From: an uncultured Planctomycetaceae bacterium
GTDB taxonomy: Bacteria; Planctomycetota; Planctomycetia; Pirellulales; Pirellulaceae
Reading direction: 5' to 3'
Assembly (NCBI GenBank): GCA_903927685.1
Contig: CAIYOB010001221.1
Span: 1 to 14,174, forward strand
Length of the DNA stretch: 14,174 bases
Shown: one piece after another, positions 6,306 through 12,857 of the stretch
Layout: each line of letters starts with the position of its first letter
How positions within the stretch are numbered: the first letter of the stretch is position 1
The notes under the pieces: generated by a model
Seen by the model: the letters and a program-made list of their open reading frames with translations, nothing else
The model's database searches: none
What the model was told of the DNA's origin: nothing
Position numbers and translations under genes: made by a program

Positions 6306-7646
6306 CTACCGCGCGACGGCTTCGGCGTAGCCCTTGCCGATCTTGGCCGCGATGAGCTTTTCCGCGTGTCGGGTGGCCGCGGCCGTGTCCGGGAAAGGTT
6401 TCACCTGCGTCTGGCCGTCCGTGCCGATCCGCCCGAAGCGAACCGTCACCTTGTTGCCGCTGACGCCGATCTCCCAGAACTTCGCGGAACTGCCGCCGAT
6501 GAACTCGAAGTAACGCTTGGCCATGATGGACTCCTTCAGGTTGTTGGTGTTGTCGGTGGAAATGTGAGCCCCAACGGCCGGAACGCCCGGCTGCTGGGCG
6601 TCTGAAGCGAAATCGGTCCAGGCTACCGCAGACGTGTCGTCCTCGGTCCGGCCCCGCACGAAGGACGGGAAACGGGGTACACCGCGGTCCGTCAGTTCCT
6701 GGTAGCGGAACGTGATCAGGCTGCCGACAGGCGGCGGATTCTCCCGCTCGGCGTCCGTGAAGCCCGTGCCCACGGAGAAAGTCAGGCCGCTGGGCAGTTC
6801 TGCGACCACCGCACCCAGCCGTCCGGCATGACGCCCACGGCCCGGCAGATGCTCGACGACGCGGGCTTCCGCATCGTGGAAGGTCTTCACCTTCAGCAAC
6901 GTGGACGATCGGCCCGGCTCGTACCGTGATGCCGGCTGCCGGAGCATCAATCCTTCGCCACCCAGCGTCTCGACACGGGCCAATTCAGTTTGCAGATGGC
7001 CGATGCCGGTGCAGCGCTCCTGCTGAAGCACCCGCGCATACTGCGGCCGATGCTCCCGCAACGTGGACTCCAGAAACGCTTGACGGCTTTCAAACGGCCC
7101 ATCGGCGGCCGGTGCGTCGAACACTACAAAGGCAATCCGACGCCAGTGGTCGCTTTGATCGTGCCGGCGGACGATACTCACGGTTCGCTGAAACGCTTTA
7201 CGATCCAGCCACAACTCGCCATCCAGCGGCAAGTTTGGCAGTCCCGCGACGAACCAGTCGGGCGCGCGATACACATTGCCCTGCCGTGAGAGAAACTCGC
7301 GGCCGGTCCACCACGCCCGCACCCCGTCGAGCTTCTCGCTCATCCACCAACCGGCCAAGTCGATGTCGTTTTCCCACCGCTCGGCCAGCAGCAGGTTCGG
7401 CACGGTGCGTGTAGTTGAAGGCGTAGCCGCGGAAGGCTTTGAAAGCAGTGCGCCCAGGCGTTCCTGCTCGGCCTGTTCGCCACGATACGTGCGGAGGTGT
7501 TTGCATGTCCGACGTTCGATGGGCAGCGATTGATTACGCCACGCCGGGCACGTGCAGGAGTACACTCCGCCGACGTTCTTCAAGATATACGGTAGGCGAG
7601 CCGACCCTTGCACATGGGTCGACTCGCCGTCGTTCAAATCAGGCAT
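6306..7646 (-). CDS. SWIM zinc finger - ATP-dependent DNA ligase - WGR domain protein, 446 aa
   Basis: DNA ligases of this class join nicks by covalent AMP transfer to a lysine. Residues 20-52 are a SWIM finger (C31-x-C33-x14-C48-x-H50), a likely DNA- or protein-binding module. Residues 80-270 are the nucleotidyltransferase domain: EKLDGVRA with catalytic K105, LDGELW (motif III region), FVVFDA, EGLMLR (motif IV) and LLKVKT (motif V). Residues 270-345 are the OB-fold part (ARVVEHLPGRGRHAGRLGAV, VGSLITFRYQELT). From 375 a WGR domain follows (KRYFEFIGG..., KFWEIGV, VTVRFGRIGTDGQ). The start ATG 7646 has AAGGA. Inside the frame, MAKRYFEF at 6524 has its own AAGGAGTCC site, so a free 72-residue WGR protein may also be made. 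The gene lies 40 bp after the AAA gene. Confidence 0.93.
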   Translation of the reverse strand: MPDLNDGESTHVQGSARLPYILKNVGGVYSCTCPAWRNQSLPIERRTCKHLRTYRGEQAEQERLGALLSKPSAATPSTTRTVPNLLLAERWENDIDLAGWWMSEKLDGVRAWWTGREFLSRQGNVYRAPDWFVAGLPNLPLDGELWLDRKAFQRTVSIVRRHDQSDHWRRIAFVVFDAPAADGPFESRQAFLESTLREHRPQYARVLQQERCTGIGHLQTELARVETLGGEGLMLRQPASRYEPGRSSTLLKVKTFHDAEARVVEHLPGRGRHAGRLGAVVAELPSGLTFSVGTGFTDAERENPPPVGSLITFRYQELTDRGVPRFPSFVRGRTEDDTSAVAWTDFASDAQQPGVPAVGAHISTDNTNNLKESIMAKRYFEFIGGSSAKFWEIGVSGNKVTVRFGRIGTDGQTQVKPFPDTAAATRHAEKLIAAKIGKGYAEAVAR

Positions 7647-7686
7647 GTTGGTGATCCTTGGTTCCTTGGTAGAGAAGTGGCCGTTG

Positions 7687-9183
7687 TTAGTTGTTCTGCG
7701 GACTGCGGGTCACCTTGCGCCGCGACGTTGGTTTCTCCGTTTGCCGCGTGTAAATCCCGCCCCGGTCGGCATCCAGGCACCGGCCACTAGCCCAGGTCCG
7801 CAATCGCTCTACGGCTTCCGCTGCCGTAGCTGCCACGGGTACGACGTTCTGAGCCGCCTGGATCAACGGCACGTCCAGCAACGCCGCCAAGCGGCAGCAA
7901 GCTCTCACTTCAGCTCCCGTCCAGCTTTCGTCGTTCGGCAGCTTCTGGTCGCGGTCGATCTCGAACAGGTCCAGGTACAGGTGCCAGATGGCTTGCTTCT
8001 GCTCGTGGCCCGGAAAGTCCAGGAAAAACGTCGCGTCGAACCTTTCGGCGCGACTGAACTCCGGCGGCAGCTTGGCGACGTCGTTGGCAGTGCAAACCAC
8101 GAACACGTCGGAATCGTGATCGTTCAGCCAACTCAAGAACGAGCCGAACATGCGCGACGAGACGCCGCTGTCGGTCTGGCCGGAGTTGCCGACGCCGGCA
8201 AACGCCTTCTCGACCTCGTCGATCATCACCACGCACGGGGCCATCGCATCGGCGATCTGCAACGCCTGCCGCGTCCGCTCTTCGGTTTGGCCCACGAGCG
8301 AGCCCATCAGCGTGCCGACGTCCAAGATCAGCACTGGACGCCCCGTTTCGCGGCCCAGACACTTGCAGAACTGGCTTTTCCCACAGCCCGGAGGAGACAA
8401 CAGCAAAACGCCCCGTGGCCGCTTCAGCGGGTTGCTGCGGCTCGGCTGCAGCAGGGCCCGCTTGGTGAATGCCTTCAGCGACGCCAGGCCGCCCAGGCTG
8501 CTGAAATCCTCCGTGCCACGGTACAGTTGCATCAGGCCGCTTTTCTTTAGCGTTTGGCACTTGAGATCCCATACAGCGTCGGGCACGATGCGCCCATGGC
8601 GGACGAGCGAGAGCGAAAAAGCCGACTCAGCTTCGTAGCGAGTCAGACCGGCCGCCGCGTCCAGCAGCATGTCGAGCTGTGCCCCGGTCGGCAGTTCGCC
8701 GTCCTCGGTGGCGATGCCGCGAGCAATTTCGTGCAACTGCTGGCGGAGAGGCAGGTCGTGTTCCAGCACAACGAACAGTTTTTCCAGCTCCACGGGGACC
8801 GAAACGATGGGTGAGAGGACCAGGATAAACGTGCGGTGCTGTTTACCTTTGGTGATCTGGGCGGCCAATGCCTGGATGATCTCCGGGCTGGACAGGAAAC
8901 GATGAAAGTTGACCAACACGAGAAGCGACGCGCCGTCCGTGGAACCGAGCGCATCGAGCGATCGGATGGCCGCCAGCGGGTCGTTCGTGCCAGTGTCGAC
9001 GTTGGCGTCATCCTGACGGTGAATCGTCAGTCCCTTGTTGATGTCCCAGACGACCATACGCCACTCTTGGTCGCGGCACATCTGGGCGATCTCGGTCAGG
9101 GCATCGTCGTGCTCGTGGGACTGGACCCACAAACCGGTGAAGCAAGCGGAGACGTACTCCGTCAGTTGTTGGGAAAGTTGCAT
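7687..9183 (-). CDS. Ycf46-like AAA ATPase, 498 aa
   Basis: ATG at 9183 has AAGGAG about 9 nt upstream. Residues 1-150 match the Ycf46 N-domain layout: MVVWDINKGL, then LLVLVNFHRFLSSPEIIQAL, then LVLSPIVSVPVELEKL. The AAA module begins near 225. It has Walker A SPPGCGKS (263-270, with Ser in place of the usual first Gly), Walker B CVVMIDEVEKAF (D322, E323), sensor 1 TAND (N367), FSRAERFD with candidate arginine fingers R378/R381, and a GAE sensor-2-like motif at 423-425. The final 30 residues are basic and disordered. Ycf46 proteins are plastid/cyanobacterial and bacterial ATPases whose client is unknown. The DNA ligase follows in the same direction, and Ycf35-like and DUF2997 genes lie upstream beyond the broken plus-strand gene. 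Confidence 0.92.
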   Translation of the reverse strand: MQLSQQLTEYVSACFTGLWVQSHEHDDALTEIAQMCRDQEWRMVVWDINKGLTIHRQDDANVDTGTNDPLAAIRSLDALGSTDGASLLVLVNFHRFLSSPEIIQALAAQITKGKQHRTFILVLSPIVSVPVELEKLFVVLEHDLPLRQQLHEIARGIATEDGELPTGAQLDMLLDAAAGLTRYEAESAFSLSLVRHGRIVPDAVWDLKCQTLKKSGLMQLYRGTEDFSSLGGLASLKAFTKRALLQPSRSNPLKRPRGVLLLSPPGCGKSQFCKCLGRETGRPVLILDVGTLMGSLVGQTEERTRQALQIADAMAPCVVMIDEVEKAFAGVGNSGQTDSGVSSRMFGSFLSWLNDHDSDVFVVCTANDVAKLPPEFSRAERFDATFFLDFPGHEQKQAIWHLYLDLFEIDRDQKLPNDESWTGAEVRACCRLAALLDVPLIQAAQNVVPVAATAAEAVERLRTWASGRCLDADRGGIYTRQTEKPTSRRKVTRSPQNN

Positions 9184-9210
9184 TCGCGAAAACTCCTTGA
9201 ATACGGTGAA

Positions 9211-9241
9211 CCAGCCCGCCGGGACATGGCCTGCGGGCTGG
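9211..9241. promoter_or_regulatory. Perfect 9-bp inverted repeat in a divergent intergenic region
   Basis: CCAGCCCGC (9211-9219) and GCGGGCTGG (9233-9241) are perfect complements across 13 nt. They lie between the divergently transcribed AAA gene (start 9183) and the DinB-like gene (start 9329), close to the AAA ribosome site. It could be an operator or an RNA hairpin; the sequence alone cannot separate these. Confidence 0.35.
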
Positions 9242-9253
9242 CCTGAGATGGGC

Positions 9254-9259
9254 TATACT
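9254..9259 (+). promoter_or_regulatory. Possible -10 element for the DinB-like gene
   Basis: TATACT lies 70 nt before the DinB-like start codon on the plus strand, but no -35 hexamer stands at the right spacing (CTGCGG at 17 bp). It is a weak candidate and planctomycete promoters are poorly defined. Confidence 0.2.
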
Positions 9260-9328
9260 GCGAGCGGCGCCGAGGCCGGTGGCAGGTAGGGCGGCGTGGT
9301 AAACGCCGTGCAAGGGGGGAAGCCAACG

Positions 9329-9819
9329 ATGGATAGCAGCGAAGTGCTCCAGGAACTGGCCCGTGAAGTCCGCCAGGGCACCTTGCAGATTCTGGCCGCT
9401 GCCCAAACAGCCTGGCTGACGTGGACTCCGTCCCATACCTCTAATCACATCCTGTGGCACGCGGGGCACGCCCTATGGCTCCAGGATGTGATGTGCGTCC
9501 AGCCGCTGAGCGGTCAGAGCGAATTGCCTGCCCGCTGGTCGGAACGATTCGGCATGAACAGTTATCCGGCCAGCACATCGGTCTGGCCGGATCGTGCTGA
9601 CGTCGAGCAACTGCTTGAAGCCCAGCTGCAACGGATGTTGAAGCTGCTGGGGGAGGTTTCGCCCAGCCAGCATTCGCAGCCGGCGCCGAACCTGGGCGGC
9701 AGAAGAAACCTCGCTGGCTGGATTGTTCACGGCCTGCACGACGAGGCCAAGCACAGCGGTGAGACCTGCTGTGGAAGATGTGCCGCCTGCAGCAGGAACG
9801 AGCAGGAACGAAGGGATAG
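9329..9819 (+). pseudogene. DinB-like (four-helix bundle) gene with a frameshift
   Basis: ATG at 9329 follows a GGGGGGAAG site. Residues 1-145 read as a DinB/DUF664-type helical bundle: HILWHAGHALWLQD (H44 and H47 region), then WIVHGLHDEAKHSGE, the usual second metal-binding helix. These proteins bind a divalent metal through histidines; many act as thiol-dependent transferases. After GAG at 9761-9763 the frame degenerates into Cys/Arg-rich sequence. The correct continuation, LLWKMCRLQQERAGTKG then TAG, lies two bases further on (9766-9819), so one base appears lost between 9764 and 9765. Read uncorrected, the frame runs to 9883 and overlaps the convergent gene; corrected, it stops 12 bp short of it. 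It is the only plus-strand gene. The alternative is a sequencing error. Confidence 0.75.
9791..9810. repeat. Tandem 10-bp direct repeat
   Basis: AGCAGGAACG occurs twice in a row at 9791-9800 and 9801-9810, near the C-terminus of the broken DinB-like gene and about 25 bp after the frameshift. It may be a simple slippage duplication. Confidence 0.6.
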
Positions 9820-9831
9820 CCGGGGTACAAG

Positions 9832-10377
9832 TCACGTGCCGGCGTTGCAGAGTCGTCTGTTCTGCCGTCTGCCCCGCCTGTGACTCACCGCTTCGCCGGT
9901 CGCGACGGCGTCGGCTTTCCGGCCTACGGTCCTTTTCAACCAGACGGCTAGGACCTTGTCCATCTCGGCCAACAGCCGGCTTTCCGCCTCGGGCACAGAA
10001 TCGACGGCCGCAGCGCAATGCCGCAGGTCGGGCCGGCACGTGTTACTGGGTATGCCGTCGCAGATGGTGGCCAGAGCCAGCTTGGCCGGCGTGCCGAAGC
10101 ACACGCGGTCTTTCTCCCGCTCCACGTCGACCAGGACCAAGTGGCCGACGAGCCTCTTGAGCCTGTCCGGGCCCGCCGTGGCCGCGACAAAGACCATCTT
10201 GCCGAGGCGATCGCCGGGCTCGACGATCACCGCCCGGTAGTCCCGGTTGCGGCCGGGCGTGAGAACTCGGCACCATACGGCCGGCTCGTCGTCGTAATGG
10301 GAGCCTGCGACGACGGCATACTCGCTGCCGGGGAGTTGTTCCGAGACAACAGCTTGAGTGCTGTAACGAACTGCCAT
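9832..10377 (-). CDS. Hypothetical protein, 181 aa
   Basis: ATG at 10377 has AAGGAATCACGTT upstream. Residues 1-60 look beta-rich (AVVSEQLPGSEYAVVAGSHY, then VWCRVLTPGRNRDYRAVIVE). Residues 70-110 carry KMVFVAATAGPDRLKRLVGH and VFxxVEREKDRVCFGTP-like strands. A helix follows (EAESRLLAEMDKVLAVWLK), and the last 25 residues are basic and low-complexity. The N-terminal part could be an all-beta domain of a regulator or binding protein, but no family is recognised. It follows the DUF2997 gene after 225 bp in the same direction and converges with the DinB-like gene, whose corrected stop is 12 bp away. Confidence 0.7.
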   Translation of the reverse strand: MAVRYSTQAVVSEQLPGSEYAVVAGSHYDDEPAVWCRVLTPGRNRDYRAVIVEPGDRLGKMVFVAATAGPDRLKRLVGHLVLVDVEREKDRVCFGTPAKLALATICDGIPSNTCRPDLRHCAAAVDSVPEAESRLLAEMDKVLAVWLKRTVGRKADAVATGEAVSHRRGRRQNRRLCNAGT

Positions 10378-10602
10378 AACGTGATTCCTTGCGCAATCGG
10401 TCCGTAGTAGTGTGCTTCCGGGCCGTGACCGAAAACAGCCTGGAAGCGGGAGTCGGAGAACGAAGAAACCAAGTTCTGTCCGCGCGCAGGGGCGTCACGT
10501 CGCATCGAACGTCGATGACGGACGGTGTACCTGCCGCAGAAGATACACCGCCCGCCGAAGAAACCGCGGGAGGAAAGCAGATCGGCCAACCGGAGCGCCG
10601 GC
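10378..10602. other. 225-bp intergenic region with a 7-bp inverted repeat
   Basis: CGGTGTA (10523-10529) and TACACCG (10544-10550) pair across a 14-nt loop, about 50 nt past the DUF2997 stop codon on the minus strand. No T-run follows. A minus-strand frame across this gap (CIFCGRY..., FGHGPEAHYYG...) continues out of frame into the next gene, with no ribosome site, and I do not call it. Nothing else is visible. Confidence 0.25.
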
Positions 10603-10797
10603 TTACTGCCGCTGGCTGGCCTGCTGGGCAACGCTTTGGCTGGCGTAGAACTCGCTCGTGAGACGCTCACCGGTGCGTTGGCCCAGGGCCTGCTCGATGA
10701 ACTTGCTGGCCGCTTGGCACGCCGAACCGGCAAAGCCCCTGGTGGTGACAGTCGTCTCGCCTTGAGACGACACGATGATCTCGATGATCTTGCTCAC
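10603..10797 (-). CDS. DUF2997 protein, 64 aa
   Basis: The start is GTG at 10797, which overlaps the TGA of the upstream Ycf35-like gene as GTGA and has GGGAGG 7 nt before it; this start restores the usual MSKIIEIIVS opening. The protein fits DUF2997: a first strand SKIIEIIVSSQGETTV, a glycine turn RGFAG, then a helix SACQAASKFIEQALGQRT. The family is small and of unknown function, and is typically found beside DUF1257 (Ycf35-type) genes, which holds here. The last ~20 residues are a Gln/Ser-rich tail. The coupling suggests the two proteins are made together. Confidence 0.85.
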   Translation of the reverse strand: MSKIIEIIVSSQGETTVTTRGFAGSACQAASKFIEQALGQRTGERLTSEFYASQSVAQQASQRQ

Positions 10798-11162
10798 GCG
10801 GCACCTCCCACGCTGATGGTCAGCTTGATGGAACCGTCGGCCAGCGGCTGTTCCGTGCAAACGTGCCCTTGGCGTCGTGCCTCGACTTTGGCCTTTTCCA
10901 CGGCGTAGCTTTGGAGAAACGCGTCGAGGTGTCTTTTCTCACCCCAGTGGCCACGGAAGTTGTCGTACTGGACCTGACCGGTGGCCAGATCGCAGACGGC
11001 CGGATAGCGCCACTCGGGCAACTGCACGGCCAGTCCCGTGACCTGGCTCGTGAATAGTCTGTGCGTCCCTTGGACGGGCGCGGGTAGCCGCAGACGTTGG
11101 CAAGCGGCTTGCACCGCGCCGGCGTCGCGGATCTCGGTTCGAATCGTCACAACATGGCTCAT
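10794..11162 (-). CDS. Ycf35-like DUF1257 protein, 122 aa
   Basis: ATG at 11162 gives the characteristic opening MSHVVTIRTEIRDAGAVQAA seen in DUF1257/Ycf35 proteins. The ribosome site is AAGGG, about 11 nt away. The body has GLAVQLPEWRYPAVCDLATG, then QYDNFRGHWGEKRHLDAFLQ with the conserved-looking W and D, then a helix AVEKAKVEARRQG, and ends in a strand IKLTISVGGAA. Ycf35 is a plastid/cyanobacterial protein of unknown function; relatives occur in other bacteria. It overlaps the DUF2997 start by four bases. The presence of a Ycf46-like AAA gene about 1.6 kb downstream strengthens the assignment, because these families recur together. Confidence 0.85.
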   Translation of the reverse strand: MSHVVTIRTEIRDAGAVQAACQRLRLPAPVQGTHRLFTSQVTGLAVQLPEWRYPAVCDLATGQVQYDNFRGHWGEKRHLDAFLQSYAVEKAKVEARRQGHVCTEQPLADGSIKLTISVGGAA

Positions 11163-11219
11163 GTGAGGATTTCCCTTCTTGCAACATTGGACGGATGGCA
11201 ACCGATTGGGTCTTGCGGC

Positions 11220-11378
11220 TCAAGACTTGGACATACTCCGCACTGCCCACAGTCCCATGCCGATGCCCAACAGCACGACGGGCCAGTGGGAATAGCTGCC
11301 CGTCACTACGGTGATGCAGAAAGCGGAGGCGATGATCGCCATCACCAGTCCGAACAAACCGCGGATGGAGTCGTGCAT
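11220..11378 (-). CDS. Small two-helix membrane protein, 52 aa
   Basis: ATG at 11378 has a GGAG 11 nt upstream. Two hydrophobic segments, residues 7-25 (GLFGLVMAIIASAFCITVV) and 32-47 (WPVVLLGIGMGLWAVR), are separated by a short TGSYSH loop, a hairpin with both ends on one side of the membrane. The ends are MHDSIRG and SMSKS. It lies between the sigma-like and Ycf35-like genes in the same direction. No family is recognised; a coding origin is supported by the clean hydrophobic pattern and the position between genes. Confidence 0.6.
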   Translation of the reverse strand: MHDSIRGLFGLVMAIIASAFCITVVTGSYSHWPVVLLGIGMGLWAVRSMSKS

Positions 11379-11455
11379 GCAAAGTCGCTCCAGAGATGGT
11401 GAATAGATTTGATCCTCGTGAATCGCACGAGGTTGGTTGCTGTCAGCATCAGCCA

Positions 11456-12073
11456 TCAGGTGCGCGCCGATTCGCCTTGGAACTCCTGCCACGCGGTTTC
11501 CAGCTCGCGCCGCGTTTGGGAGATGCGGCCGGGACTGACGCGGAACTTGCGTGCCGTGGCCTTGGTCGTTTCGCTGCTGGCCAAGGTCTCCGCAATGCGA
11601 CGCTTGTGGCGGGGAAGGCTGTCGAACCAATCGGCGATGTCCATCCGTGCCGCCGCCGTGTCCGCCGGTCCGGATTTGCGATCCTCGATCAGGACCTCGC
11701 GCCACTCGCCCTCCTCGGCGTCGTAGCGATCCAGACGATCGACTGCGAACCGCTTTGCCTGCTGGGCGTATTCACTGCTCACGTCGCGGACGTTCAGCCT
11801 GCAACCGACACGGCGACCGTCGCGAACCTGCTTGATCGCATACTGGGCCAGCGGCGTGGCGTAAACGGCATCGATCAGGCCGCGTTCGACGAGCCGGACA
11901 AACGCGACCCAGCAGTTGGCGATGGTCTCGGCGATCAGTTCCTCACGGCGTTCGCCACCTTCGCTCCGGAAAGCAAACCGGGCTTGCTCCCGAATCTGCG
12001 GCAACAGGGCCAGAAACTTCGCAGCGCGGGCAGACGCAGCGGATCGGCGCATCTTCTTGGCATTGGCGATCAT
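11456..12073 (-). CDS. Sigma-factor-like HTH protein, 205 aa
   Basis: ATG at 12073 has AAGGAG about 9 nt upstream. The N-terminal part (residues 17-85) resembles a sigma region 2-like helical unit: FLALLPQIREQARFAF, then ELIAETIANCWVAFVRLVER. The C-terminal part (150-197) fits a sigma-70 region 4 helix-turn-helix: FDSLPRHKRRIAETLASSET, then ATARKFRVSPGRISQTRREL. The middle is charged. Such proteins recruit RNA polymerase or bind DNA; this one may direct transcription of the cluster. The canonical -10-recognition helix of region 2 is not clear, so it may be a DNA-binding regulator derived from sigma factors. It has a 208-bp upstream region with two hairpins. Confidence 0.8.
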   Translation of the reverse strand: MIANAKKMRRSAASARAAKFLALLPQIREQARFAFRSEGGERREELIAETIANCWVAFVRLVERGLIDAVYATPLAQYAIKQVRDGRRVGCRLNVRDVSSEYAQQAKRFAVDRLDRYDAEEGEWREVLIEDRKSGPADTAAARMDIADWFDSLPRHKRRIAETLASSETTKATARKFRVSPGRISQTRRELETAWQEFQGESART

Positions 12074-12098
12074 TGGTGGGCGATCTCCTTAGAATTGA

Positions 12099-12119
12099 GG
12101 CCGCCCCGCGGGGGCGGCC
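12099..12119 (-). promoter_or_regulatory. Strong GC hairpin in the leader of the sigma-like gene
   Basis: GGCCGCCCC (12099-12107) pairs perfectly with GGGGCGGCC (12111-12119) over a 3-nt loop. On the minus strand it sits about 10 nt before the AAGGAG of the sigma-like gene. It could modulate translation or be a promoter-proximal terminator; no T-run follows, which argues against a simple terminator. Confidence 0.5.
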
Positions 12120-12139
12120 GTGTCCTGGAAAACACAGCC

Positions 12140-12161
12140 GCTCCCGCACCAATGCGAGAGC
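12140..12161 (-). promoter_or_regulatory. Second hairpin in the leader of the sigma-like gene
   Basis: GCTCCCGCA (12140-12148) pairs with TGCGAGAGC (12153-12161) with one mismatch and a 4-nt loop. It lies 20 nt further upstream than the first hairpin, so two stems stand in tandem ahead of the sigma-like gene. It may act in the same leader RNA. Confidence 0.45.
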
Positions 12162-12281
12162 GCATAATGAAAGTGCCCACCCACAACCGAATGGCGGTTG
12201 AGAGCGGGGCTTTGAGACTGAAACACTCGCCTTAAAGAGGTAAACTGTCCGTTCTACAGATGATGACGCGTTCCCCCCAGG

Positions 12282-12857
12282 TTATTTAGCTTCGGGGCCG
12301 GCGTTCGTAGGATCGGCATGCTCAGTGCTGGCGATTGCGGGGTCGTAAGTGATGGCGCGCGGCGAAGCCGACGCCCGCGTCAGCAACGGATGCTCCGACA
12401 CAAGATCCTCAACCAAGACCTCAGCAATGAGGCGGTCGGCGTCATTGGCTGGGGCGCGAAGTAGGTGCCAACCCAGGAGCAAGGGTAGCAGGCATGCCAG
12501 GACCAGACCGACGCTGGTGATCGCGGCAGCGATAATGGGATCCTGGCGGCGCTCCGCGGCCAGCGACCTTCGCTCCCTCTCGAGTTCATCGCGTTGGCGG
12601 CCGGTCTCCGCCCGCTCCGTCTGAACCTCGCGTTGTAGGGCCGCGAGTTCTTCGCGCGCCTTGGCGTCGGCTGCCACCAACTCCCGGGAGCCGTCGGCGA
12701 CCTGACGGTGCAGTTCGGCCATTTGCCGATTCTGCTCAGCCTGCCGATCCAGGTGACGCTCGGCCATTTCCGCAAGACGGGCGTTCTCGTCACACCCGAT
12801 CACCGTCAATATCAGCGCGGCGACGATCGGGACAAACACAGTTCTGGCTGCTTTCAT
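12282..12857 (-). CDS. Lipoprotein with coiled coil and C-terminal membrane helix, 191 aa
   Basis: ATG at 12857 has GGAGG 5 nt upstream. The signal peptide MKAARTVFVPIVAALILTVI ends in a lipobox VIGC (19-22), so C22 is the likely lipidated residue. Residues 24-105 are highly charged with heptad-like Leu/Ala spacing (ARLAEMAERHLDRQAEQNRQ, ELERERRSLAAERRQ), a coiled coil. Residues 108-133 (PIIAAAITSVGLVLACLLPL) form a membrane helix, and a hydrophilic tail of about 58 residues ends in AGPEAK. A lipid anchor plus a membrane helix suggests a protein that spans from the periplasm to the membrane. The whole signal peptide is encoded within the end of the overlapping 12790-12987 gene. Function is unknown; a spanin-like role is possible by layout only. 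Confidence 0.8.
   Translation of the reverse strand: MKAARTVFVPIVAALILTVIGCDENARLAEMAERHLDRQAEQNRQMAELHRQVADGSRELVAADAKAREELAALQREVQTERAETGRQRDELERERRSLAAERRQDPIIAAAITSVGLVLACLLPLLLGWHLLRAPANDADRLIAEVLVEDLVSEHPLLTRASASPRAITYDPAIASTEHADPTNAGPEAK

Noticed and set aside
7552..8550. Plus-strand open frame of 332 codons
   Set aside because: Antisense to the AAA gene, whose Walker motifs and strong leader make the minus strand the coding one.
10227..10733. Minus-strand frame with CIFCGRY and FGHGPEAHYYG segments
   Set aside because: It spans the ends of two better-supported genes out of frame, lacks a ribosome site, and is Ser/Arg/Pro-rich at the start.
11396..12235. Plus-strand open frame of 279 codons
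   Set aside because: Antisense to the sigma-like gene and its leader; no ribosome site and no recognisable fold.
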